In this document: positions 48,452-58,104 of the stretch, piece by piece
Position numbering within the stretch: position 1 is the stretch's first letter
Layout: every line of letters starts with the position of its first letter
Assembly: GCA_025024175.1 (NCBI GenBank)
Contig: QCXZ01000001.1
Location: forward strand, 43,394,942 to 43,458,941
Source of the DNA: Rhyzopertha dominica
Lineage: Eukaryota; Arthropoda; Insecta; Coleoptera; Bostrichidae
Length of the DNA stretch: 64,000 nucleotides
Reading direction: 5' to 3'
Program-made: the position numbers and the translations under genes
Notes under the pieces: model-generated
Seen by the model: only the letters and a program-made list of their open reading frames with translations
Database searches by the model: none
Told to the model about the DNA's origin: nothing

Positions 48452-50618
48452 TTAGTTCTGAGAAGAGCCAAATTTTTTTTCCCTCTCTAATGATTTAGTA
48501 TACATCCAGCCATATTTTATGGCAGGGCAAGCCGCTACCAAGTTCCCAATCAGCTGTGCAAACTTTACTATTTTACATGATCGTCTGGTTAAAAGGGCAC
48601 TGACTAAAGTTTTTATCTTTTGTTTCTTGTTTAAAGGCAATTCCATTCTCATCTTTTCACTGTCGAAAATAAAGCCTAAAAACTTACAAGTTTTTCGAAG
48701 TTTTTGATTCATTGATGATAAAACCCAAAGATCTTAAAAGTTTAAGGGTTAGTTGAGTATGTCTAAAACAGATTTCTTGACTATCCCCGATTATCAAAAA
48801 ATCGTCCAGATAGTTAACACAGGTAACGCCTTCTCTCCTGAGAAATTCTAAAACAGGTTTCATTAGCTTTGTAAACGTATACGGAGCGGAAGACAACCCA
48901 AAGGGGATGCAAGTAAATTCAAAAATTTTATTCTCAAACGAAAATCTCAGGAATTTCCTGTCACTACTTCTGACGGATATAAGGAAGTAAGCATCCTTTA
49001 GATCTATTGTAGTTAGAAAGCAATTTTTAGACATTAGGCTAGCTACAGTTTTATAATTTTCCATCTTAAAATGAGGAGCAATGACAAACTTGTTTAGTGG
49101 TTTTAAGTTCAGTATAAAGCGTTTTCCCCCATTAGATTTGTCAGCTAAGAAAAAATTTGATAAAAATTGATTCCCTGGCTGTCCTGTACGTTCAACCACC
49201 GCTCCCTTCAAAATTAAGTCGTTGATTGCCGATTCCAAAAGTTTATTTTGTTTTTTAGAAACTGACAACTTAACTAGGAGACGCTTTTGAAGAGGACGAG
49301 ATGAGAATGGAATTTTATACCATTTTATCCAGTTTAAAAGTATAGGATTTGAGGTTAATTGCATCCATTCGTGAAGAAACCAATGCAGTCTACCAGCCAG
49401 AGGAATTTTATTTACCTGAATTAGCGCTTCCGTTTGACCTGTGTGTCCTGCCGGGATAAGTGCCCCCTGTACGGTCTCGCCTCCCGAGCTGTGTCCCTCT
49501 TTGGACGGCGAACCGGGCGATATCTGTTTAAATGGTCCGACTGTGCATGTCTCCCCCCCCCTTTTTTGAGGAGAAAAACGAGTCCTGTAATTGGGCATGG
49601 CAGCAACAGAGCTAGAAAACGGAGGTGCTTTAATTTCCTTTCCAGTTGTTTCTAACTGTTTAGCGGTTTTTATTAAATCTGCCAAATTAGGACCAAAAAG
49701 CAATTCCGCCGAAGGAAGAGCCCCTTCTGCTACATCTCTAACGCTCTTATTCATAGTCGGTAAAACAAATTGGCGTCGCGATTTAGATAAGTCAAAGAAA
49801 AGATGCGTGAGAAAACGACCAGTATCAGAAAGGTGAGACAAAACCTTTTGGGGATCAGGAGGTTTCTCTTTCGGCTGTAAAAGCAAATTGCAAGCTTTAC
49901 CCAATTCTGCAAGCCCTAATCCCAATAAAGATTGGTAATTTGAAAGAGCACGATCCCTGCTTACAGCATGTTTGTTTAAAATTGGTAAAATTTCAGGATT
50001 TATTAAAGGAGGCTCCAAATAGACATTAGAGGGTAAGATAACTCTCTCTTTGGCCTCTGACAGCTCTATTTCTTGCAATCCATGTGTGAGCCAGTAACTC
50101 CATCTGCTTTTGATGGCGTTATGGAACTCGCATTTTACCACAGCGTCGGTTTCCGGATCTTTGCCTAAAATACTTACAATTTCCTGTGGAAGATCCTCAT
50201 CGTTTAGCATAAGAACGCTGCTGTCTGAATTTTGATCCTCCACTTCCATATCACCACGCCGCCCTGACTCGCTCGGAGTGCAGCTGCGGAGGTTTTCGTT
50301 TGTTGGCGTCGCCGACCCGCGCTCGGTTCGGCCCACACCGCTTCCAGAAGGGAGATTCGCCGTCACAGATTCCGAGTCGCTTGAACTACGGCTATCACAC
50401 GACGAATGGCTCCCCTTACGAGAGACACGAGAAGCCCCAGAAGACGAACGTGACCTTCGACGAGAGCGGTGACGAGAGCCGCTTCTGTTTCGTCTGGCCA
50501 CGTGCTTCAGCTTTTTGCGGAGGCGTCGCAACTGTAATTTCAGCTTATGACGCGAATCCCTCGGTGAAACTTCATCTTCACTATCCGAGGACGAATAACG
50601 GTGTTTACGTTTACCCAT
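48452..50618 (-). CDS. DIRS gag-like and reverse transcriptase region, one frameshift
   Basis: Starts at the ATG of MGKRKHRYSSSDSEDEVS (50618). Residues 1-100 are arginine/serine-rich and low in complexity, then comes a helical gag-like part (to about residue 330). The reverse transcriptase follows: KRFILNLKPLNKFV, LTTIDLKDAYFLISV, CIPFGLSSAPYTF and the catalytic loop NYLDDFLII, with all three aspartates present. The frame stops at 48684 after SKTSKNL; the thumb continues in another frame (LRKTCKFLGFIFDSEKMRM, 48712-48452), so an indel near 48690 breaks the gene. gag and reverse transcriptase being one open frame is unusual; I cannot tell whether a gag stop was lost. Confidence 0.88.
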
Positions 50619-50719
50619 CTCTAAGAAAAACAAGGGGGAAACAAAAGCCTAACCTGAAAATTAAGCGTTATTAAACTTACCAACGCGCAGCGCGTGCGTG
50701 CACTACGAGCACAAAGAGA

Positions 50720-50858
50720 CGAATGAAGGTTCTAGAGCGGATGGTGGGACACCGAGAGGAGAGGGGGAAGCGCGCGCGTTTCAGTTTCTTTAAATTGTGC
50801 TCAGAGTACGACAGAGACGTACTACAGTTATTAGTGATATCGAGGGCTGGACTTAGAT
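50720..50858. repeat. DIRS right terminal repeat
   Basis: The inverse of the left repeat: AAGGTTCTAGAGCGGATGG through AGTACGACAGAGACGTACTA to GGGCTGGACTTAGAT. The GCGC-rich segment upstream (50685-50720) is not part of it. Confidence 0.88.
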
Positions 50859-51089
50859 ATAATAGTATTTTTGAGTATATAAGTGGATTTTGCCTCCAAG
50901 CAGTGACTAATCAACTACACGTACAACTATGTGACTCTAACAAAAGCGTTCAGTTATAAGAGCTGGAAAGTATTGGNGACGGCACATTTAAAATAACCAA
51001 CAACGAAGACGGGTAAGGTTCCCCGACATAAAAATGTGTATATCTTCAGATTTCAACCAGACGTGGTCAGTACGCACCAAAATTTCCCA

Positions 51090-51660
51090 GCCTCACACAG
51101 AGAAACCTACTACTGCAGTTAGTCAACACCAAAACTGCAAAAAAATCTAAAGGACTAAGGCCGGAAGATCTGGGAGGGCCTTCGATAGATCCTGTCCTGC
51201 CAATCCAGCGACCTGAAAATTGTTTATTTGGGAAATGCCCCGCGGAAGCATTTTAATGAGATGAAACAGCATCCTGCTGGAAAACTATCTCGTTTTCTAA
51301 TAAGCTCGAGTCATGATCAATTACTTCATTAATACGTGGTATGATCTCATTTTCAACAATGTAAATATCGCTCGCCATTCAGATTTGCTGTGATGTGTCA
51401 CCCAGGATATCTGCCCAAACATTAAATTTCTGAGGTCGTTGCGTGTGAACTTGACGCATCGGATGAGAATTTGTGTCGCTCCAATATCTACAATTCTGTC
51501 GAATGTCGATGGACCTTTCCGTTGAAATAATATGTGCTGTCGTCGAAGAAACAAATTGTATGCACCAAATTTTGGTATTTTTTTTACCAAGGATCTCACA
51601 ATTTTATAATATAATTTTATAAGGATGGAATTTGTGTCAATGAACAATACTAAAAACACA
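51090..51660 (-). mobile_element. Tc1/mariner-type (DD41D-like) transposase fragment
   Basis: The minus strand at 51300-51120 reads FPNKQFSGRWIGRTGSIEGP followed by PRSSGLSPLDFF. This matches the region before the third catalytic aspartate in DD41D-type transposases (family FPGRWIGRGGPI-WPPRSPDLSPLDFF). Just upstream FQQDAVSSH stands for QQDGAPPH. SPDL has become SSGL. The frame at 51321-51659 is probably the mid part with shifted frame. Inactive and without ends. Confidence 0.72.
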
Positions 51661-52634
51661 TTTGTTAGTTACTCCTGATTCTCGAAATCCCTTAAAAAAG
51701 ACAGCGTGTTTTCCAAATTAACATCAATGCCTGTGCGGTTAAGTTAACTCTAATACGTATTTAGTCGCATATTTCTTCCTGGATGACTTTCATTAAACAT
51801 AATGGTGGATATAGCACTTTTTCTATTTTCAGAATACATACCCACTAATTCAATTCTCCCTCGCAGACAACAAATAAGGGCTTAAATGACACAAAAATAT
51901 TTCAGTCGTCTTGAAATAAAACTATTTTTAAATCTTAAGTTACCTGTTTTGCAAATAACAAATTTCATACTTTATCGACCCTGTGCGCATAGATGTACCT
52001 TGTTTAATCGTACCATGCTCACGTATCAACGAAATGGGATGGAAAAAGTTATGTAATTGACTTGTACTTACATTAATTTTTTTTGATTTGAGTTCTATAT
52101 AAATTTTTGCAGTAACGAATCGTTACGGTGCCAGAAATCATACTGAAATATTCTACAAAATCTTGGCCTATTAAAAATTAATTTACATTATCTGAAGCAC
52201 GCTGTTACCTTCTAAATAATGTGCATTCCATAATATGCATTTCTAATATAATAGAAGTCAAAATGGGAAAAAAAAACAGAAACGCAAGCAGTTTAGTCAA
52301 TTCAAGAAGGAAGAATGGCAATATTATTTGTAAGATTGAGAAATACAGAATAATACACGATATCCGGTGACAGACTCACAATTTTCTGAAGGAAATTATG
52401 AATCACAGCAGGAAGTTCAGCAAAATTTGATAAGCCAAACAATATAACTCAAGCTCCTGTTGTTTTAAATTTTGCCTCGCAGTATGCTTAGATAACAAAG
52501 CGCCACTGAATATGATTTTCATGAACTGATAAAATCTGCAAAATGGTATATAAATGTGCATCAAATACACTACATCACAATTTGGTACAACCTGCTTCAG
52601 TGACTATAGTAGGCACACGGCATCTCCTATCAAT
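51661..52634 (+). repeat. upstream duplicated block of pseudogene D
   Basis: From about 51900 onwards this is the partner of 45170-46003. The TATA box TATATAAA is at 52547-52554. The 51661-51900 part is spacer. Confidence 0.8.
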
Positions 52635-52808
52635 ATGGTGGCTATTATGACAATTGCAAAAACAAGATAATAATGATAGTTGTTTTCCACTAGCTTACTA
52701 GAATATATTACAACTACCCCCTCTTTATTAAATTCAAAAGTTCAAGTTCTAGGATTGAGATTATTATCTGGAAGTTGATGCAAACTAGTACTACATTTAT
52801 TAATTTAA

Positions 52809-53213
52809 TCAATATGTCGCTTCCAAATAATAATATGTAAAATCACCTAACTTTTCATCAATCACTGCTTTTACCCAAGCCTTTTTATTTGGATTCCTAA
52901 AATTCCTACAATACACTTCCTCTCCCTTTTGGAATGTTACAAATCGATTTCCCTGCCTAAATTTACAACACTGTTCTTTATTCACATATCTTAGCAAATC
53001 CAATCTAGTTTTTGGTTTGTATTTAAATACCAAACTTGAAGGTGTGACACCAGTAGAGGCGTCTATGTTGTTCCTATAACTGAATAAAAATCTATTCAGT
53101 AGTGTAATAAAACCCACACCTTTATTAGCGTCATCCTTAATAGATTTCATCAAACTATTTTTGAGAGTTTTTATTAAATTTTCAGCTTGACCATTACTCG
53201 ACGGATAGCACAC
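52809..53213 (-). pseudogene. Gypsy-like integrase, C-terminal half
   Basis: Begins within the catalytic core (CYPSSNGQAENLIKTLKNSL, carrying the third catalytic acid) and continues through FSYRNNIDASTGVTPSSLVF to the C-terminal DNA-binding part (FQKGEEVYCRNF, KAWVKAVIDEKLGDF). The middle of the core lies at 53220-53415 in other frames (HILVVIDAYSKWPEAFVV, with the first aspartate, and a VINNGT where the family has DNGT, losing the second aspartate). A stop near 53278 also interrupts it. Confidence 0.82.
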
Positions 53214-53417
53214 TGGTGACGTAAGAAATTTTATACCATTATTAGACAGAAATTCAGTAAATTCGGTGGAAAAAAATTAAGTTCCATTATTAATTACCAC
53301 TAAATCTGGGAACCCGAATCTTGCAAAACATTCTCTACCGTTTCTTTCGAATTTACTTTTCCTACTACAAATGCTTCAGGCCATTTTGAATAAGCATCAA
53401 TCACCACCAAAATATGT

Positions 53418-53870
53418 TTACCAAAAAAAAGGACCTAAATAATCACAACGTACCCTTTCATACACCCTAGTGGCTTGTTTCCACCAGTTGCTAATAGATC
53501 TTGGAGAATCTGGTCTCTGTTTCATACAAATGTCGCAACCTTTTACCCATTTCTCGATATCTTGGTCGACAGAAGGCCACCAAAAGTACGACCTAGCCAT
53601 TGTTTTCATTTTTACACTCCCGTCATGACTGTAATGTAATTCCGTATACTTCTTTTGCTTTGGCAAGGCCGGATCAAATACATTTTTCAATACTTTGTAA
53701 ACGTCTTCATCAATTATTGTTAATAAAACGGCAGTTCTTCGTTCTTCCGACACCACATTTGCTTCAAAATACTGTTCTAATCTTTCAGCAAAAATCTCCC
53801 AGTCATCACCTGGTTTAAACCCATTTATTTGACAAATTGACCCATTTATGACAACAGATTCTTTAACCAT
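53418..53870 (-). pseudogene. fused gag start and integrase zinc finger
   Basis: Residues 1 to about 78 are a Gypsy-type gag N-terminus (INGFKPGDDWEIFAERLEQY, DPALPKQKKYTEL). The next residues are the integrase H2C2 finger (HYSHDGSVKMKTMARSYFWW, then CDICMKQRP). In full elements, the rest of gag, protease, reverse transcriptase and RNase H, some 3 kb, lie between. The in-frame join shows one clean deletion. The fused frame ends at 53418. Confidence 0.85.
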
Positions 53871-54298
53871 TTTGAAAATTGCACTTTTGCAATGAATGTT
53901 CCTTACTTGTCACAGCAGTGGTAAAACTTCTTTTACTCAAAATAAATGTAACTTCTTTCCTTGGTTATTATTATCCTCGTCGCCAATTTGTAATATACTG
54001 CCCAAAAGTAATCAAATAACGGGTATTTAACAGTATTTTTCTATTTCAAAATTGATTCATACAATTCAAAATTATTATGACAATTGCAAAAACAAAATAA
54101 TAATAATAGTTGTTTTCCACTAGCTTACTAGAATATATTACAGTGGCTATAGTTGCATTTTTGAGTATAAGTGGATTTTGCCTTCAAGCAGTGAGCAATC
54201 AACTACAGATGCAACCATATGACTCTAACGAAAGGGGTCAGTTATGGGAACTGGAAAGTATTGGAGTATGTTTGTGTATGTCTACAGATTTCAACTAG

Positions 54299-55480
54299 AC
54301 TAAATCAGCAACCGCCAAAATTTCGAGTCCTCACACAGCGAAACCTATTACTGCAGTTAATCAATACCAAAACTGCAACTCAATTATTATAATTAGCTGT
54401 ACAAAAATTTAGTTCTCTTATATTCAATGAATGAAATAATTTGGATGGACGGATCGTAGGAGTAATTATTAGCTGTCACGTCTTATTTAAAGATCAGTTG
54501 TACAGAATATGACATTTTTTTTAATACTTAGGTAGGAAATTCAGTGTAGGTATTACTAAAATATGCGCAACCATTCTATTTTCAGCAAAGTACTAGACGT
54601 TACTAGAGGAGGACTCGTACAAATATGTTACTTGCTCTTAACATACCCACAATGAATAAATCTTTTAGGTTTTGAAGTGGATTTTTTATTTTACCTGTAT
54701 AAACTATTTTTTGGGGTACAAAAATTCTACTTCATAATATCAAACCAAAATATACAGATACAAAAAGAGCATCGTGAAAAACAAGTATTTATATAAAAAT
54801 ATGGAGTTCGTTCACCGGCCGCCTTTCGATGGCCAAACATCGCCATAAACTAACCTTTTGATTTAAAAACATTTAGAGTGTCGACCGATCGATAAACGTA
54901 AAACTGTATTATCTCAACATAAGAGGAAAGTCTACCAAATACAATATAATAGAGGCGCACACAACCTAAATCAAGGAAAGTATACGAAGTTTTCCGAACT
55001 TGAAATGCCTAATATAGTACGTCCTGAACTTAAAGACCCACGAAAACAACATTTATGAATATCCAGCTTGGTTTCATTTTGCAGTGTCAACGATGACAGC
55101 AGGCGGGAACGTAGGTATATCGCCAAAGACTTTGACTTCGTCTGAACCAAATTAATGTTATCCCATATCGAGCACAGACGGAACCGAATGGTTTGAAATC
55201 TGTCTACCGTTGAGTTCCTGTTGGTGATTTTGAAACGGAAAAATAGCTAATATTAATCGTGTGGTTGCTATCATTGTGACGTTTTTTTTAAGTTCTCCAT
55301 GAAATTTTGATTTTATTGGAAGTGTTCTGGATTTCCTGATGGCCGACGTCAGCTCTGTAGACAGAGCCCATCCGAGATATTGCACAACTGAAATCTCCAA
55401 TGGACGTCACTTAGAAGACAGTACTCAGCCTGCAGGCTGCTCTCGGTCCATTAATATTCACCACAGTGTTCGAATTCTAC
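54299..55480. other. no gene recognised
   Basis: AT-rich DNA. The minus-strand frame at 55158-55400 has no known motif; it may belong to the non-LTR remains next to it. Confidence 0.45.
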
Positions 55481-55484
55481 AGTT

Positions 55485-55930
55485 AAAATAGAAGGTATAT
55501 CAAAGGATAAATCCGACTACCTTGCAAGAGTTGCTCAAGACAATAAAGTAGACGTGATACTTCTTCAAGAGACTCATGCGGTCGATGTTCAAGATGTCCG
55601 CAGACGAGGGACGATCTTGGGATATACGATATACCCTAATCGATTCTCTAAATAGCAGTATTCATAGGTCTGCAATTTATGTGAAATCTGATTTAACCAA
55701 CTTTCGATCAGTAAATGGCGTTGAAATGATCGTAACTAAAGTACGAGACCTCACCATTTAGAACATTTATAAGTCGCCGCATACTGTCTGGCCAGATAAC
55801 TTCCTTAGATACCACTAACATCCTTGTGTGTATATGGCATGATGTGCACGACCTACATAATTATTATGACGAAAATGACCTAGCTCTTGTATTCTTTATC
55901 GAAACAATTGCCGACCTCTGTTGGAACATC
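55485..55930 (+). mobile_element. non-LTR retrotransposon, APE-type endonuclease fragment
   Basis: At 55485-55640 the frame reads IEGISKDKSDYLARVAQDNK, then VDVILLQETHAVDVQDVRRR and TILGYTIYP. LLQETH carries the catalytic glutamate of the AP-like endonuclease in Jockey/RTE-type elements. Beyond 55650 further frames show shifted pieces (NIYKSPHTVWPDN). Stops and shifts abound, with no reverse transcriptase downstream. Confidence 0.78.
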
Positions 55931-56985
55931 ACACTTTCATCATGGGTCTGTGTTAATNAGCAAAATTTAAAAGTTTTCGTTACTAGTTTACGAAAATCGA
56001 AGGTATATTTATCGACAACTACTGTATAGCGATGAAGTGACTGTAGTGTGTAATGCAGGGTAAAGGGATCATTGCTCTCACGGATATCCTGAGAAGATTA
56101 ATAATTTATTAATGGAAGAAGTTCGTAATATTTTTTACTAGAAAAAGCTGGTTACGACAGGATAAGGTAACTGCGCATACTGCTACAGCATCTATGAGTA
56201 TCACAAGGGAATTATCCCAGAAAGCACATCTAAAACATCTGAAAGCTAGCATTAAGGCATTACGAATTGAGGTAAGGATTATTTTGAGCCACCTTTGAAA
56301 GGGCGTATTTGACAGTGTTTTCTTTGTTAAAAAACATTTTTTATATTAAATTTCGCGTTTGTTTATACAGCAACCTATGGAATAAAGTAAATTACTTTAT
56401 ACGGTGGAACACCTGAAAATTCATAATTGGAATACCACTGAAGCTATTAACATCATACTATAACTATGGTTAGCATTCTTATTTCTGCATATCTACAAAT
56501 GCTTTTGTAATTTCTAGCATTTGTTGTTCTGGTCGAAAACATACATATAGGTATTATTATAAAGTTTATTTGTCAAATAACGTAAAACTTTAACAAAAAT
56601 ATTGCACATATTTAAGGTACATAGTTGCACTAGGTATTTATCAGTCGAATACATTATATCAAGATAATAATATATCATTATTACAAGAGAACAATAAATA
56701 AACGCATTTAAAACAGACACTATCTGACTGAGCATTTCCATTATTTTATTGCAATTGCCTTGCATAGTTTCTAATTTCTTCCATTTATACCCAATTAATT
56801 CCCAAATTTAATGAGCAACTCAATTTTACATAAGTTACGGTATGTAACTTATAACAATGGAGAGCTGGCTTTGTGTATTTTACGCTTCAGTAAAATTTTA
56901 AAAGATATAAATTGTTGGAAAACGCAAAATTTGCTTGTAAGACTACAATTACTCTCTAAGAAAGCTATTACTACTTAATGGGATA
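55931..56985. other. no gene recognised; includes 3' region of the RR-2 gene
   Basis: AT-rich. On the minus strand AATAAA occurs at 56570-56565, about 415 bases past the stop of the RR-2 gene, and could be its polyadenylation signal. Confidence 0.4.
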
Positions 56986-58104
56986 TCATGTAGTGTCTTG
57001 TTTACTACGCCTATTTTGATTGCTAGATTGTCTTCTGTAGGACCTTTTTGCATTATAGCTACTTTGATTGTCATCAACATTACTGGGAAACGTGTGAGGT
57101 TCGCCACTTCCAAGTCGTTGGTAGACCAATTTAGGCGCTCGCTGTGGAGGTGCATAACTGTATCCACCTTGCGAGGAAAAGTTTTTCAGACCTGGTGTTG
57201 TAACCGGTCGCTTGCCACTCCTGTAAGTCTGTGGTACTTTAGGAGTAACTGGTTTAAATTCGGAATCACCGCCAGGGTTAGTTTTATAGTATTCGTCCAG
57301 AAACTTTGTCAGTTCTTCTTGACTTAGTTCTTTGGTAGGAGCTTCAGGTTGGTTGTATTTGTCAACAGTCTCCTGAACTTGATCACCGCCTGATTCAACA
57401 ATTTTTTGGTTTATCTCGTGATAGTGGGGTGAATCCCCCAAATCAATTTCCACAGGTTTGAGCAGGCTGACATCAACTGGGACTATATCCTGATCTGCAC
57501 CTGATTTTAACAAGCTCAAATCTACTGGTAAAGACTGAACCTCTTTATTAGAAGAACTTGAAGCATAGAATGGCTTGACGTACTTAATGGGTTGAGGCTG
57601 TTTGTACTTTGGAACTGAAACCACTTCTGGCTTTGGAATATAGATGTAAGTATTTTTGACAGGGGGTAGTTCATTTGTCTCTGTGGGACCAGCATATGAG
57701 CTTGCATCTGCTGGAGATGGGGTGGCTTTCACCTTTTCAAGAACTCCATAATTGCTCTCGAAGTTCGTAGCTACGACAGGTTCACTGTACGCACCCTTGT
57801 ACGTTTCTTTTGGAATGTAGCTTACTGTGGGCAGTACATAGTTGACTTTTCCGGGTTTTAAATTGACTTCTTTGTGACTAATTGCTTTCTCTATCGAGTG
57901 ATGCGCGATTCCTTCGTGCTTCACTACCGCATTGAATCCATTCTTGGAGTCGGCTGTATAGTCAACGACCCTGATTGTACCATCAGTTTCCACTAAAGAG
58001 TATTGCCCACGAATGACGTCGCCGTCCTTTTTTTCCCACTGATGTTTGATGTCGCCGGTGTGGAGGTCCTTTACTCCATAACTGAAGCTGTAATCTGTTG
58101 GCTT
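56986..58104 (-). CDS. RR-2 cuticular protein, large 3' exon
   Basis: After acceptor TTGCTTTGCAG (phase 0) the exon encodes 372 residues to a stop at 56986. Residues 1-65 are an RR-2 Rebers-Riddiford chitin-binding domain: [37 protein letters not shown] and [20 protein letters not shown]. The remaining 300 residues are proline-, lysine- and valine-rich, of low complexity, with recurring [16 protein letters not shown] motifs (near residues 205-232) and a basic tail ([16 protein letters not shown]). The protein should be secreted and bind chitin in sclerotised cuticle. The exon with the signal peptide should be above 58104 and is not found. The long tail is unusual against typical RR-2 proteins of 150-250 residues. 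Confidence 0.93.
   Translation of the reverse strand, partial: KPTDYSFSYGVKDLHTGDIKHQWEKKDGDVIRGQYSLVETDGTIRVVDYTADSKNGFNAVVKHEGIAHHSIEKAISHKEVNLKPGKVNYVLPTVSYIPKETYKGAYSEPVVATNFESNYGVLEKVKATPSPADASSYAGPTETNELPPVKNTYIYIPKPEVVSVPKYKQPQPIKYVKPFYASSSSNKEVQSLPVDLSLLKSGADQDIVPVDVSLLKPVEIDLGDSPHYHEINQKIVESGGDQVQETVDKYNQPEAPTKELSQEELTKFLDEYYKTNPGGDSEFKPVTPKVPQTYRSGKRPVTTPGLKNFSSQGGYSYAPPQRAPKLVYQRLGSGEPHTFPSNVDDNQSSYNAKRSYRRQSSNQNRRSKQDTT

Larger units (their letters stand above)
46013..50863 (-). mobile_element. DIRS-type retrotransposon, nearly complete
   Basis: The element has split inverted terminal repeats: the left about 46050-46202 and the right about 50720-50858 share some 140 alignable bases. 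It has an internal complementary region at about 46258-46376. Gene order on the minus strand is gag-like, reverse transcriptase, RNase H, DIRS methylase-like domain and tyrosine recombinase. The five bases ATAAT occur at both junctions (46013-46017 and 50859-50863) and once inside the internal complementary region. No LTR or target duplication of the integrase type exists, as expected. Two frameshifts in pol make this copy defective. Confidence 0.93.
46004..51014 (+). pseudogene. lectin-like pseudogene C, split by a DIRS element
   Basis: ATGGTGGCCATAAT (46004-46017) is the start of the lectin-like exon 1; the rest resumes after the DIRS element at 50864 (AGTATTTTTGAG). Besides the insertion, the resumed part has a 2-base TA insertion (frameshift, near 50877) and a stop replacing the tryptophan of QLW (CAGTTATAAG, near 50955). 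It then keeps an alignable end (AAAATAACCAACAACGAAG) and the donor GG/GTAAGG. No second exon is seen. One ambiguous base near 50978. Confidence 0.85.
52643..54142 (-). mobile_element. Gypsy-like LTR element, internal deletion derivative
   Basis: 1500 bases bounded by 70-base direct repeats (52643-52712 and 54073-54142, few differences) and flanked by a 5-bp GTGGC duplication (52638-52642 and 54143-54147). A primer-site-like TGGCGACGAGGAT lies at 53985-53973. Just before it, reading TGTAATATA at 54142 to GTATATTACA at 53989 would give a longer 154-base 5' LTR, in which case the 3' LTR is truncated. Coding content is a short gag start fused to integrase. Confidence 0.85.
52635..54298 (+). pseudogene. 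lectin-like pseudogene D, split by an LTR element
   Basis: ATGGTGGC (52635-52642) is the start of exon 1. After the LTR element the exon restarts with the duplicated GTGGC at 54143 and reads IVAFLSISGFCLQAVSNQ, then QMQPYDSNERGQLWELESIG without a stop. Past that point a deletion removed the segment corresponding to DGTFKITNYEDG and the donor, so it cannot be spliced like the intact gene even without the insertion. Among the damaged copies it keeps the best reading frame. Confidence 0.85.

Noticed and set aside
49421..50674. Plus-strand and alternate frames in the DIRS gag region
   Set aside because: Shadows caused by the GC-rich arginine/serine codons of the real minus-strand frame.
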